Origin: Chelydra serpentina
Taxonomy: Eukaryota; Chordata; Testudines; Chelydridae
NCBI GenBank assembly: GCA_037349315.1
Contig: JBAIAC010000030.1
Coordinates: 14,777,501 to 14,841,500, forward strand
Direction: 5' to 3'
Length of the DNA: 64,000 nucleotides
Shown here: piece by piece, positions 12,111-24,389 of the stretch
How the letters are laid out: each line of letters starts with the position of its first letter
Position numbering within the stretch: position 1 is the stretch's first letter
Program-made: the position numbers and the translations under genes
Notes under the pieces: model-generated
What the model was told of the DNA's origin: nothing
Seen by the model: only the letters and a program-made list of their open reading frames with translations
The model's database searches: none

Positions 12111-14750
12111 TGCATGTGGCTCTCTTTCCAGCAGGAACAGAGAAGTGCAAGGATGTCGCCCACAAGCTTTCTCCCTGCCTGCCTTTAGGAGTTCCGGAGA
12201 TATATGACCAGATAAGGATTATTCATATGTTCCACCAGCAGTGATGCACATACACAACAGGTAGTATGTTATATACACCAGTCATCTAGGGGCGAGATTA
12301 GAAAAGGCACAAATGTTTGACAATGGAAGACAATACATATCAGTTGAGACTTTTCAGTGGAGAGGGAGATGAGCTTTATTTAAAAGGACAATCAGGAAAA
12401 GAGGCCTCATTGGGCCTACTCATATACTTATAATTAATCACATGTTTAAATATGTTGCTGAACTAGGGTCATAATCATTAAAAAAAACAGGGAATGTGGA
12501 AGGCAGGCCCACTACACCTGACTTCCCAACTGTGGCCATGCAGGGGACACGTTCTATCCTTAAGGTAGAACACATGCTTCTGAAACTTATTTTATGGCCC
12601 TAGTTGCAGCCTCTCAGATCTGCACAGCTCGTTTGGTTAGGCACAGGTGAGCATATTATTAGTTTGTGCAAGGACCAAAGATAGAAATGTGAGCATAGTG
12701 CAAATCTAACGACGTATCTCCACCCAAAGCAACTCTGGTTTTTATAGAAAAATCACTGCATGCCACAAATAGACAATAATAAATCATGAGGCGGATCTTA
12801 GCTAAGTAATAGAAATGTCTTTTCAGTAGCTATGCAAAGAAGTGATTTCTCCAAATGGGTCCATGTTCCAAATCAGGACTGTCACATGCACTGTGCTTCC
12901 ACCATTCTTCTTAGAAGAAGTATGGCTGTTGTGCATTTTATCAAGTACATATCAAATTACTACCTAGAATATGCTGATGTGGCAATTTATGTCTCTCTTA
13001 GGCCTCATCCTCCACAACTTTAGATCAATGGGAGTTTGACTATATGGTAGCTCATACAGAGCCTTAAGAGGGGGACCCGATGTACAGCAGCCACCTGAAA
13101 TGTGGAGGCACTAGGAAGAGAGAGATATGTACTATACATGGACCTGCTAGGGTATAGATCACAACACAGATATGAATAATCCAGAGCATACAGTTAGTTA
13201 TCTAAGTATTAATATACTGAAGTGAGTTGGTGCCCACATGTTGCAATGATGTTTGCTTTGTAACTGTGTGCAGTAATCATAACCATGTACAGTTTGCAAA
13301 GAACACATTTTTCAAAGGCCACATGAAAGTAGGTTGGGAGTTTATGTAACTAACTGTGAATTACTCTTTTGCATTAACTGTGGTGATCCTGAACTTCCAG
13401 CACAATAAATATGCTAAAAATAATTAAAGTCCCAAGTGCATTCAGGAGAGGGGAACCTAGGTGAAGTTTGTTTGCCAGTCTGCACAGAGATTTCGAGCCA
13501 AATAGGCATGCATAAATCTAATCTCAGATATTAGTTGGACACTGTCCACATGCAGAAGAAATGTAATTCTGGGAACACACCCCATCCCCAAACCTACAAG
13601 AGAAGAATTCAGACAGACTTTCTGCCTTGGGTGTACACAGAGATCCATAGGCAATAGGGAAGTTTGCCTTGGATCAATTTACAAGGAGGATTTCCTCAGT
13701 GATTAGGGGTCAAAGGAAAACTGCTGGGTCTAGATTATCACAAACTGAGATGTGGAACATGAATTTCATTGCTCAAAAAGCAGAACTACTGGTTCGGAAA
13801 ATGACCACACATTACCAGCTGCTTTATGGAACTGAGATACACATAATACTCTATGAATATCACTGATGTTACAATGGACATAATGGAATACATAGTGGAA
13901 ACAGCTTCATGTTGCATCTCTGTGTCTGTTCATTGCCTATATGGGGCCAGATTCTGCTATGCTTGCTCTACAAATCCACTGAAATCAATGGGGCTGCTCA
14001 CTGAGCAAAGATGGCACAATTTAGCACTTAGATTATAAATGCAGAAGTTGTCTTTTTACATGTCTGTAAAGCATTCAACACACTTTCAAGTGCTATATAA
14101 ATAATAATAATATACATATGATCAGAGATGTTACTTGCAGTGACAGCAATAAATGCAGTTTAGAAAAGATATCAGTGCCTCAGCTTGGTAGAAAACCTAC
14201 TATATATGCCAAATATGGTGAAGAAAGTATCCAGACACTGTTAATCCATTAGGCAAATATTATCCCATAATGCTGCCAAGCACAGTATCAACATGAATTG
14301 TTTGGCCTGTAACTGCCAGCTGCACAAGTTACCAGCAACAGTATCCTTTGCTCTCTCCCCCTTTTTTGGGGGTGCTCCATTTCATATTGCAAACTCCTTC
14401 TTTATGAGCCAGTTACAAGCAAAGAAATTCAACCTGCTGAATCCTGATTTTAGGTGCTATTTGTTGAAATTACACTGTATCAGAGGGTATGTCATGTGAG
14501 TCAGCCTCCTGCAGCCTGTTCCATGAGTAGATTCCCCAAGGATTAAATGGCCAGATTGTTAATTTCTTTCTCACTGAGGATGCAGATTTAAATTGAGATG
14601 GCAGAAGTATTGTCCCTTCCTTCACTTACTTCAGTGCAGCACGACTATGCAGGAACATTATTTCCCAGTGTTACAATACTCAATGCAACTAGGGGGCTAG
14701 TTGGATGATGTTGAGTAACCTTCACTGAGCCAGTCACGCTCCTAGCAGGG
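12111..14750. other. Intergenic DNA upstream of the PLPP4 CpG island
   Basis: No gene or clear mobile element is visible over about 2.6 kb. A weak copy of the 'gccagattctgct...cactgaaatcaatggggctgctcac' amniote repeat lies near 13,945-14,010. A TAA-rich run follows at about 14,100-14,115. The region could hold promoter-distal regulatory elements of PLPP4, but nothing in the bases identifies one. Confidence 0.4.
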
Positions 14751-14859
14751 GCGGGGGATTTCTACTAGCGTCCTCACCGAATATTCATTTTGATTTAGCC
14801 CTAACGGCCCAGTGTGGAATCCCGTGCAAATCCCTGGGCCCTCCCTTTGCAGAGAGCTG

Positions 14860-16120
14860 TCCCAATCAACCGAAACCAGCCGCTGCTCCGAAAACCTTTC
14901 CGGACCGCAGCGGAGTGTCCTAAGCCCAGCGCCCGGTGCATGAATCCAGGTGGGTCCAAATGAACGAGGCTTTGCAGGGGGTCTGTTTGGGAGCTGGGAA
15001 TCCCCCTTTTCCAAGAAGCGTGGGAATCTCTCCAACTTCACAGAACTGAGCGAGCGAATCTAGTCTGTCGGGGACGGTAAAACCCCGCCGTGGGGGGAGG
15101 AGGGCGGTCTGGATAGGGTGTGAAATTCCTGCACATCACAGACCATGGGGAACCACCGGCAAGCCTGGGAGCTGCCGGCTGAAGGGTGGGGTGGACCCTG
15201 AGTAAATGAGCTACAAAGCATACAACTGGGGGGGGGGGGGGGGGAGTTCCCCGGGGCTGCTGGGCGGAGCCCGAGGAAGGCAACAGATAGTTTGCGGAGT
15301 AGGAGGGAAGGGGAGGGGAATTCCCCAGGATTCTCCCCCGCCCCCGCCTGGAAGTTAGTCCCGGGGACCCTCCCCCTCTCTGCGCTTGGGCACCAGCGGA
15401 TCAATAGCAGCCGCCGCCGCCTCCCCGGGTGGATGTGTCAGTCTGGCGGCGGGGGCTGGCAGTCAGCGCAGCCCGGCCCCATTGCTCCGCGGGAAGAACA
15501 TTGTCGGCGTCCGGCAGCTGCAAGGAGCGCCAGCCCGACCGAGCCCCGCTGCCGAGCCTCAGCCCGGGCCGGGAGGGAATGGACAGGGCGGGTCTGGGGG
15601 CTTGCACGGGCTGCAGATTCCCCCAGCACGTTGTTCCCGGCAGGGGCGGGGAAGGAGCGGGCTCCTGGCCGGTCGGAAGCAGCTGATCCCCCCCCCCCCC
15701 CCCCCAGCCCGCGCCTCCTGGCTTTGCGGATGGAATTGAAGGCGGGGTGCTGAAGTTGCCGGAGCCTGCCTGGATCCGCCCCTCGGACAAACCATGCGGG
15801 ATCTAGCTCTCGAGATCGGGATACGAGTTCTGCTCTTCGGTGTCTTCGTGTAAGTACCCGGCCCGGGGAGAACTCGCGCCTGACCCTCCCAGCCGGTGCT
15901 TCCGAGCACCCGAACTTTTCTCTGCCTCCCCTTTGACTTACCTGGCTCTTGACTTTCTTTGGTATCGCCTCCATTGCCGTGATACATTAACCCCCCCCCC
16001 CCCCAATCCACCCATCATTTCTAGATATGAAGCCGAATCACGCTCAGCGCCCATGGCAGGTCAATGGCTTAACATGTCTGGGCTGGCGCGTTTCCTGCTA
16101 AATTCCCTCTCTGCCCCCTC
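14860..16120 (+). promoter_or_regulatory. PLPP4: CpG island and probable promoter of PLPP4
   Basis: Base composition changes abruptly from AT-rich flanks to a GC-rich block dense in unmutated CpG, with GGGCGG/CCGCCC-type GC boxes near 15,245-15,260 and 15,587-15,655. The first coding exon sits in its 3' half. CpG islands with GC boxes and no fixed TATA box are the usual promoter type for broadly regulated vertebrate genes. I cannot place the transcription start site. The island carries long mononucleotide tracts: G at 15228-15244, C at 15688-15705 and C at 15991-16004. Open frames crossing it on both strands are composition artefacts. Confidence 0.75.
15794..15849 (+). CDS. PLPP4: PLPP4 coding exon 1 (residues 1-18 plus two bases of codon 19)
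   Basis: The exon encodes MRDLALEIGIRVLLFGVF plus the first two bases of a valine codon, and ends at a strong GTAAGT donor (15850). This is the start of PLPP4, an integral-membrane lipid phosphatase of the PAP2 superfamily that dephosphorylates phosphatidic acid, lysophosphatidate and diacylglycerol pyrophosphate independently of magnesium. The ATG has an A at -3, and an in-frame TGA at 15737-15739 excludes a longer N-terminus. The segment forms the start of the first transmembrane helix. The sequence is the PLPP4 type rather than the PLPP5 paralogue, which has a different N-terminus. The 5' UTR boundary is not determinable. The exon is too short to stand out as an ORF. Confidence 0.9.
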
Positions 16121-16129
16121 GCCCCGTTT

Positions 16130-17777
16130 GATTTTTAAAGCACAGATGGTTTTGATCAACTGCGGCAGGTGGGATTGGAGTGGCACTACGGAAAATAGGA
16201 CTTGAGCAGCAGGGACTGCAGGAGCTGGACTGGGCTTGTACACATGCATGCCAGGCGTCTGTCCGTTCCCCTGTCCGTCTGTCCTTCCTCCTATCTTTGT
16301 CCAGCTTCTTTCTTAATAAGCTTCTGGCTTTAGCTGAATGTCGAAGGTGGGAGGGAGGGGGAGAACTGCAAATAGAAGAGTTAATCACCCCTATCGAAAT
16401 CGATGCATGCTCCTAACAACTGTTTCCTCACAGCCTTACTAGCCTATGACTGAGATCTGTAGTTTTGTGCTTGTAATGGGGAAACATTCCGTCTATCTGT
16501 GCACGGTCGATTTCAGTAATGGTTTCTGTTTTAGTGGCACGCACCGTAGCTTTAAGCAAATGGATAACTGTTGCTATTCGCCGATCTAAGAAAATAGGAA
16601 CGCAGGATAGTAGGGACCGATGGTTCGTAGCCCTTTCTTGTCATAGACGTTTTTGAAGGCACCAAAGCTGCTGCAGTGAATTTCATTTTGTCCCGAGGAT
16701 AATCTTCCATAAAGAACATGAATAAAAAGACAGGGATGCCCAATCTATGCTGGGACAACAATGATGTGTCAAGGACCTTACCATGATTGCTGTAAAAATA
16801 ATAATTCCCAATTTGTGTCCGAGAGCTGCGTGGGTAATTTCAGCAGGTGTTATCTTCCTTTAGAGCAGTGTTATTTTTAATTGCATAACTAATGTATCAC
16901 AGCCTCTGGGTGTCAGAATGTCATGTTTCTTTCAGAATCTTCAGTGTGTGCTCAACATTCCAAGGACAGGCATTTATGAGAAAAGGGCAATATAATGATA
17001 CCATGATGCCTAAGAAAGACATGAATATCAAAATATTGTAGTTTACATTGTGAAGCAGGTGTGTGTATGTGTGTGTGTATATATATGAAGGAAGCTAAGG
17101 AGTCGGAAAACTGACTTAAAGATTCTGAAAGAAGTACAAGTGCCTATGCCTACACTATTTCCTTAATTCTTATTCCTTGTCAAATAGTGCTACCCTAGTA
17201 GAAACAGTCATACCGTAATTTTCTCTGTTTATGTTATCCATCAAATATCAACCCAATAAAATGTAATCCTTTTTTTCTTTATGGTAGAATCCTTCACTCT
17301 TTAGACATTTGAACAATGAAAAACTTAAGTATTTTAAATGAATTCGTATTTCAGCTGCTAAATGTTTACAGATTTGTATTCTCAAACTTTGTGATCTCTA
17401 TACAGTGCATTAGAAACTGCAGCAGTTTCTTTGATCAAATAAAGGTTACTGCCACCGGATGGAATTTTTAAAAGCCCTGTTTACTTCTTACCTACTTAAC
17501 TATGGATCTGGTTTGACACAAACACATACAAAAATAGTACAGGGTATCCATTAAGCCATGACACTGCCTTACAGCTAGTAATATTTGAATCCTTTGATTT
17601 TATTTCTATCTGGGCCTGTCATTGCTAATGAGTCACTTGCCCAATCTACTTCTAGCTGACATATTCTTCAAAGCTCTTCTTTTTTATTTTTTAAATATTG
17701 AGGCAGGTCTTTTATGAGAAATGCAGCATGTTTGATAAATGTGACATCTTCATTTTGTTCTAAATTCTGATAATTTT
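16130..17777. other. Proximal intron 1, no feature recognised
   Basis: The first 1.6 kb after the CpG island is ordinary AT-rich intron. There is a short TG/TA microsatellite at about 17,060-17,087. No coding or repeat signature that I can name was found. Confidence 0.45.
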
Positions 17778-18011
17778 CATAGACTCAGAGAAGTGTAGGG
17801 CTGGAAGGCATCTTGAGAGGTCATCAAGTCCAGACCCCTGCACTGAGGCAGGACCAAGTAGACTTAGACCATCCCAGGGCAAATGTTTGTCCAACCTATT
17901 ATTACTAACCTCCAGTGATGGACATTCCACAACCTCCTTTCGAATCCTATTTCAGAGCTTAAACTACCCTTATAGTTAGAAAGTTTTTCCAGCTATGTAA
18001 CCTATATATCC
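17778..18011 (-). mobile_element. CR1 LINE, 3' end piece (left part of a split copy)
   Basis: Read on the minus strand, the block ends at TCTATGA-type bases (plus strand 'tcatagactcagagaa' at the left), the position where CR1 elements carry their short 3' octamer repeat. The body has the CR1 3'-UTR wording: 'ggctggaaggcatcttgagaggtcatc', then 'cccctgcactgaggcaggacca'. It continues without a natural end at about 18,011 and resumes at 18,722, on the far side of a Penelope-like insertion. Confidence 0.7.
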
Positions 18012-18721
18012 ATAGGGCCTAACCACATCAGCCACACCATCAGGGGCTCGTTCACCTGCACATCTACCAATGTGATATATGCCATCATGTGCCAGCAATG
18101 TCCCTCTGCCATGTACACTGGCCAAACTGGACAGTCTCTACGCAAAAGAATAAATGGACACAAATCCGACATCAGGAATTATAACATTCAAAAACCAGTC
18201 GGAGAACACTTCAGTCTCCCTGGTCACTCAATAACAGACTTAAAAGTGGCAATTCTTCAACAAAAAAATCTTAAACAGACTCCAACGAGAAACTGCAGAA
18301 CTGGAATTAATTTGCAAACTGGACACCATCAAATTAGGCCTGAATAAAGACTGGGAGTGAATGGGTCATTGCAAAAACTAATTTCCCCATACTAATTTCC
18401 CCCTACTGTTACTCACACCTTCTTGTCAACTGTTTGAAATGGGCATCCTCATTACCACTACAAAAGTGATTTTTCCTCCCTTGGTATTCTACTACTAATT
18501 GAATTGTCTCATTAGCACTGCCCCCCCACTTGGTAAGGCAACTCCCATCTTTTCATGTACTGTGTATATATACCTGCTACTGTATTTTCCACTCCATGCA
18601 TCTCATGAAGTGGGTTTTAGCGCACAAAAGCTTATGCCCAAATAAATTTGTTAGTCTCTAAGGTGCCACACGGACTCCTCATTATTTTTGCTGATGCAGA
18701 CTAACACGGCTACCACTCTGA
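18012..18721 (+). mobile_element. Penelope-like element fragment with GIY-YIG domain, nested in CR1
   Basis: The frame at about 18,021-18,345 encodes VIYAIMCQQCPSAMYTGQTG followed by QSLRKRINGHKSDIRN and PVGEHFSLPGHSITDLKVAI. This is the GIY-YIG endonuclease domain at the C-terminus of Penelope-like reverse transcriptases (here the paired motifs are IYA and YTG, with R in RKRINGH). The frame then breaks near 18,265. The tail at 18,590-18,720 is the characteristic end of turtle Penelope copies ('aaagcttatgcccaaataaatttgttag' through 'cagactaacacggctaccactctgaaa'). The element is 5'-truncated, and the CR1 on each side is continuous once it is removed. Confidence 0.75.
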
Positions 18722-21600
18722 AATATTATCTTTGAAGACTATAAGGTCACGCCCCAAGTCTTCTTTTCTCAAGACTAAAAATGGCCTTAAAAAAAAAAAA
18801 TCTTTCTTCATAGGTCAGGTTGTCTAAACCTTTTATCATTTTTGTTGATCTCCTCTGGACTTTCTCTAATTTGTCCTTTATCTTTTCTAAAGTGTGATGC
18901 CAAGAGTTGACACAGTACCCCAGATGAGGCCTCACCAGTGCTGAGTATAGTGTGACAATTACCTCCTGTGTCTTACATATGACAGTCCTATTAATACACC
19001 CCAGAATATTAGCCATTTTTGTAACTGCATCACATTGTTGACCCATATTTCATTTGTGATCCATTATAACCCCGAGATCCTTTTCAGCAGTACTATCACC
19101 TAGCCAGTTACTCCCCATTTGTAGCTGTGAGTTTGATTTTTCCTTCCTAAGCGAAGTACTTTTCACCTGTCTTCACTGAATTTCATCTTGTTGACTTCAG
19201 ACCAATTTTCTAATTGATCAAGGTCATTTTGAATTCTAATCTTGTCCTCTAACATGCGTAACACCTCCCAGCTTGGTATCATTTGCAAATTTTATAAGCA
19301 TACTTTCCACTTCATTATCTATGACATTAATGAAAATATTGAATAGTACTGGACCCAGGACTGACACCTGTGGACCCCGTTAGATATGTCCTCCCAGTTT
19401 AACATCAGATCATTTATAACTACTCTGAGTACAGTCTTTTAACCAGTTGTATATCCACCTTACCGTAATTTCATCTAGACCACATTTTCCTACTTTGCTG
19501 ATGAGAATATCATGTGGGACTGTGTCAAAGCCTTACTAAGATCAAGATATACCACATATACTGCTTCCCTCCATCCACTAGGCCAGTAACCCTGTTAAAG
19601 AAATAATGATTTGTTTTTGACAAATCCATGCTGGTTATTCTTTAAAATCCGCTATTATCCTCTAGGTGCTGACAAATTTATTGTTTGTTAATTTTTGTCT
19701 CCTTTGGGGTACTGAAGATACGCTAACTGTTCTATAATTCCCCAGGTCCTCTTTGTTCCCCTTTTTAAAGTTAGGCATTGTGTTTGCCCTTCTCCAGTCA
19801 TCTGGGACCTCACCCATTGTCTGTGAGTTCTCAAAGATAATTGCTAACGGTTCTGAGACTGCATCAGCTAGTTCCTAGAATGAATTTAATCTGGCTCTGC
19901 CAATTTAAATACATCTAATTTAGCTAAATATTTTTTAACCTGTACTTTCCCTAGTTTGGCTTGCATTCCTTTTCTCTTGTTGTTAATTTTAATTGTGTTG
20001 AGAGTCTGGTCACCATTTACTTTTCTAGTGAAGACTGAAGCAAAATTCGAGTTAAACACCTCAGCCATCTTGATGTCATCAGTTATTGGCTCTCCTTCCT
20101 TGCTAAATAGACAACCTACACTGTCCTTCCTCTTTCTCTTGCTCCTAATATATTTAAAGCCTTGTAGCCTTTTATGTTCTGTGAATTTGTACTTTAGCCT
20201 TTAAGATTTTATCTTTACATGCTTATGTTACTCCTTTATACTCCTCCTTAGCAATTCATCCATGTTTCCACTTTTTGGAGGATTTCTTTTTGATTTTCAG
20301 ATCTTTAGCTCCTAATGGAGCCATATTGGCCTCTTATTATTCTTCCTATCTTTCTGTCACAACTGAATAGTTGGCAGTTGTACATTTAATACTGTCTGCT
20401 TGAAAAACTGCACGCTGTCCTGAACTCATTCACCCCTTACATTTTCTTCCCATGGCACCTTTCCTACCTGTTCTCGGAGTTTGTTAAAGTCTGCTTTTTC
20501 AAAGCCCATTCTACTTATTCTGCTACTCTCACTTCTTCCTTTTCTCAGAATCATGAAATTTGTCATTTCATGATCACTGCCAGCCAAATTGCCTTCCATC
20601 ACCTTAAGATTTGCTATCCTGTTGGTCAGAATCAAGTCTAAAATTGCTGTCCCCTGGTTACTTCCTCCACTTTCTGAAATGAAAAGGTGTCCCCAATACA
20701 TTCCAAGAACATGCTGGAAATTTTGTGTTTCGCTATATTACTTTTCCAGCAGATGTCTGGTTAGTTAAAGTCCCCCATTGCTACCAGGGTCTTGTGTTTT
20801 GGATATTTCTGTTATTTATTCTAAAAATGCCTCTTCCACTCTCCTCTTCCTGGTTTGGAGGTCTATAATAGACTCCTACCATGATGTCACCCTATTCCCC
20901 CAACTTTTATTTCTTACCCAGTGACTTTCAACTAGTCTACCTCTCACCTGCTTCTGGACCTCAGAACAAGTATATATATATTCTTGATGTATAATGCTAC
21001 ACCTCCTCTCCTTTTCCTTGCCTGTCCTTCCTGACCAGGCTGTACCCCTCTATACTATTATTCCACTCGTGAGATTTATCCAACGAAGACTCTGTAATGT
21101 CAATTAAGTAACAATTTAGTTTATGTGTTACTACTTCCAGTTCTTCCTGTTTGTCCTTGCATTTGTGTATAGACATGTAAGATGTTGAGCAGATTTCCCC
21201 CTGATTTCATTCTTGCAGCTTCTATGACTCTATTGTAATTTTCGATGTCCCTCCCCTGCCCCCAAACATCTAGCTTTCTGTCAAGGTGTTGCCCCTTTTG
21301 AATGCTTATCTGTGGGCTTTTGTCACCTGCCCGCTTTGAACCTAGTTTAAAGCCGTCCTCACTAAATTGATGAGTCAGTGCACAAAGGTGTTCTTCCCTT
21401 TCTTGGTTAGGTGGACCCCATCTTTTCCCAGCAGATCTCCTTCCCACAACAGCATCCCATGATCTTCTTGATTCAATAGCTCACAGCTTTCAATGGTGGA
21501 AAGAAATGCTTTATGTAAAGTCACCAAAACTCCAAATGCATAATAACTTAACTTATCAAACAAGTCTAGCCCTTTTATATGGCTAGTCTTCCACTCTTGC
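18722..21600 (-). mobile_element. CR1 LINE body (right part of a split copy), broken pol
   Basis: On the minus strand this is a 5'-truncated CR1. Near 18,750-19,045 is the pol C-terminus (TLYSALVRPHLGYCVNSWH, then KVQRRSTKMIKGLDNLTYEE and RRLG, followed by the 3' UTR). Near 19,886-20,068 is a linker block (MAEVFNSNFASVFTR). Near 20,426-20,700 is the endonuclease-to-RT linker ([20 protein letters not shown]). Upstream pieces persist to about 21,560. The order from right to left agrees with a single antisense insertion. Frames are broken many times; it is not active. Confidence 0.78.
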
Positions 21601-24004
21601 CTTCTGGAAGATCTGGAGATATATACATTATGACACTCTAGTAGGTAATTTTCAGCATCTGTTTGGCAAAGAAGAGATCATGACTTCTAAAAGTACTGAA
21701 GATTTATCATTTGCAATTCATATCTGGGTAGATATTTTGTTTTATGAAAGCTTGTACATTAGATCGTAATATTTATAAGGATACAATCCATGGGTAGAAT
21801 GAGAATATACTGATTTTGTATTCTGATAATCTGAGCCTCAAGCAGCTCTTTGCTGCTATGATGATATACAGTATTTTCCAATCTCTGTTTTTCCTTCAAG
21901 TTTTATTTTCTGCAGTGAGAGGAGAAGGGGGAATTCTGCTTTTGAAACTTCTTCGGTTCATACAGCTTTATATATGTTTTTGTTACACCTTGTTTTGTAA
22001 CACAATCAGTGGAGTTATTATGGGGAGGAGAGATCTTTCAGATATATATATTTTTAACAATAATTATTATTCTACCAGTGTTAGTGAAATCTGGCAAATG
22101 TACAGTTCCTGGAGTCTGAAGCCCTCTGTCTATCCAGACAGCAGCAATACAAATTCTCCTATGCTGTCCCACAGTCCTGGCCTGGAATAACCACCTAGGA
22201 TTGAGAACCTCTAGGATTGAGAGAGCTGTGTGGTCTCCATCCTTCATTAGGGAAAGACTCCCATGTGCATTCCGTTTACAAAGATGCTGTTGATTTTGGG
22301 TCACTACCAATTTTCACAGAATTAGAATGTTGACTTTAGGAGAATGGTACTAAACTATGGAACCAATCCTCTGAGAGCTGTTTGTTCCCCTCAGATGGCT
22401 TTTTAGCTTCAACCTTCTGACTAACTCAGAATAATATACTGGAGCATTTTTCACGTTGAGACACAAAAGAGAAAGGTACACTTTCTGTACCATAACATTG
22501 GCTGATGATGAATGTCACATTTCATAAAGTGCTGAAATATGTATACGTGGAATATTTAATATAGTAGTTCAGGTAACTTTGCTGACAGTTATTGAAATCC
22601 ACTGTATTTCCAGTTTCAGAATACACTGCGACAACTGTCTCTCCTGTACTTAAGACTCGCAACTTTTTCTTTTTGCAGTGGTGGTAATCACCATCTTAGA
22701 CTCTTCTGATGATGGCAAAAAATTGTACTCTTGAAGGTTTTGAAAGTTGTTTTTGATCAAATGAATACCACAAACCACCATAATTTATGCAGCTGTTTGA
22801 CAGTTATGTATTAGTATGGAATAGGAATAATTCTCAAGTTCAGACTAATACAATAATAATGAAGCAGTCTGAGAAATCATTTAAGTTGATATATTTATCT
22901 ATGCTTGATAAATAAATAATTAAGGAACACCTTAACTATTAAAATCAAGTAACAAACTCCTGTGCCTTAATAAGGACCATGTGCTGAAGGTTATTTTACT
23001 CCTTGGGGTTTATTGCTACTGAAGGAGAGATGAGTTCAATAATATTTATTTGAAGATCTCTGCCTGCCTACAGTTCTGAACCACAACTTGCTCAATTGTT
23101 TAAAAGGAAAAATGTAGGATGATGCACACTTTCCTGGAAGCAAGGATAGGTTTTCTTTGAGTGTATTCAGTGAAACAGCCCTCGAGCCATAACTGTAAAC
23201 AGAAGAAAGTGTAGTGTTGTTTTGTTATTCCATACAGATTTTCCTGGTTCTCATCTGATTAACTAAATCTCTTTCCTTTTTGAAAAATATTCATCATCAT
23301 AAAATGGGCTGTCTGAACCCGTCCTTCTGTGAATGGATGTGATCACTTGCAGGCAAAAAAATGCTTTTAACTGTAGGAGTTCATCAGCTTTATAACTTAA
23401 GTGTAGGCGAATTTTATATATGGTTCTACAAAATCAAATACCTTTTAAAAATCAATTTAATAATTAATTTGAACTTCAAGATGCTTTTTAAAGTTACTCT
23501 GCATTAAAAATAAATACCATATTGTGTTTACTAGGCAAGATTCTTAGGGTAGTGTAGGACTATTGCTTGATATAACAAAGGTAAGAGTTTAATCTCTTTT
23601 GGACAGATCCATGATCCAAACATATTTTGTGCCTCATGCATTTTGTAGTTATTCCAGTGACTCAGAGTATTTTTGATAGTGCCTGATTGATGCTAACGCA
23701 TGTTAAATTTAACCTTTCAACCACTACATGGTGACTGTGACTTTTGCCAGTCATTAGAGATTTGATCAGGAAAACCTGAGTGACTTGACAATTAGAGGAA
23801 ACTACAGAAACATCTCAGGGTATATTTGATCTTTTATATAAAAAAGGAAGTGGTACTGGCAATGAAATAAGCATGGAGTGTGGCTATTATACTTTAAAGA
23901 TGATTGCAGATAGGAGTTACCTAGTAAGCTACTTGACAAGATCAAGCTTCAGTCTAAGCTATATCTTGAATGGGGGTCCTTTTCAGCCATTTCACAACAT
24001 CAGC
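21601..24004. other. Intron 1 between CR1 and Harbinger, no gene
   Basis: Two frames of 90-124 codons near 21,816-22,310 have no recognisable homology and no codon bias. The rest is AT-rich intron. I see no repeat I can name. Confidence 0.45.
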
Positions 24005-24389
24005 TTAGGCCTTGGCTACACTTGCAGATGTACAGTGCTGTGAGTTAAACCCGTCTTCGTACAGTTGAGTAGGGAAAGCGCTGCAGCCTGTCCACACTGG
24101 CAGCTGCCAGCGCATTAACGTGCACTAACGTGGCTACATTTGCGGCACTTGCAGCGGTTTTGGGAGCGGTGCATTATGGGCAGGTATCCCACAGAACACC
24201 TCTTCCCATTCTGGCGCCGTGGATTGTGGGAAGGGGACGTGGGGTATGGTGCATTCTGGGTCCTGTCCCAATGCCCCGTGATGCATCGCTTCACATCCCA
24301 GCAATCCCTGTGTTTCCGGCCACATTTGGCGCCATCTTTCAACGGTTTCTTTGTAGTGCGATCTGTGCTCCGTTTCGGTCAGCGGGAAA

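Noticed and set aside
15038..16011. Many 80-178 codon frames in the PLPP4 CpG island
   Set aside because: High GC depletes stop codons; frames overlap on both strands, cross homopolymer runs and show no homology. The real exon is only 56 bp.
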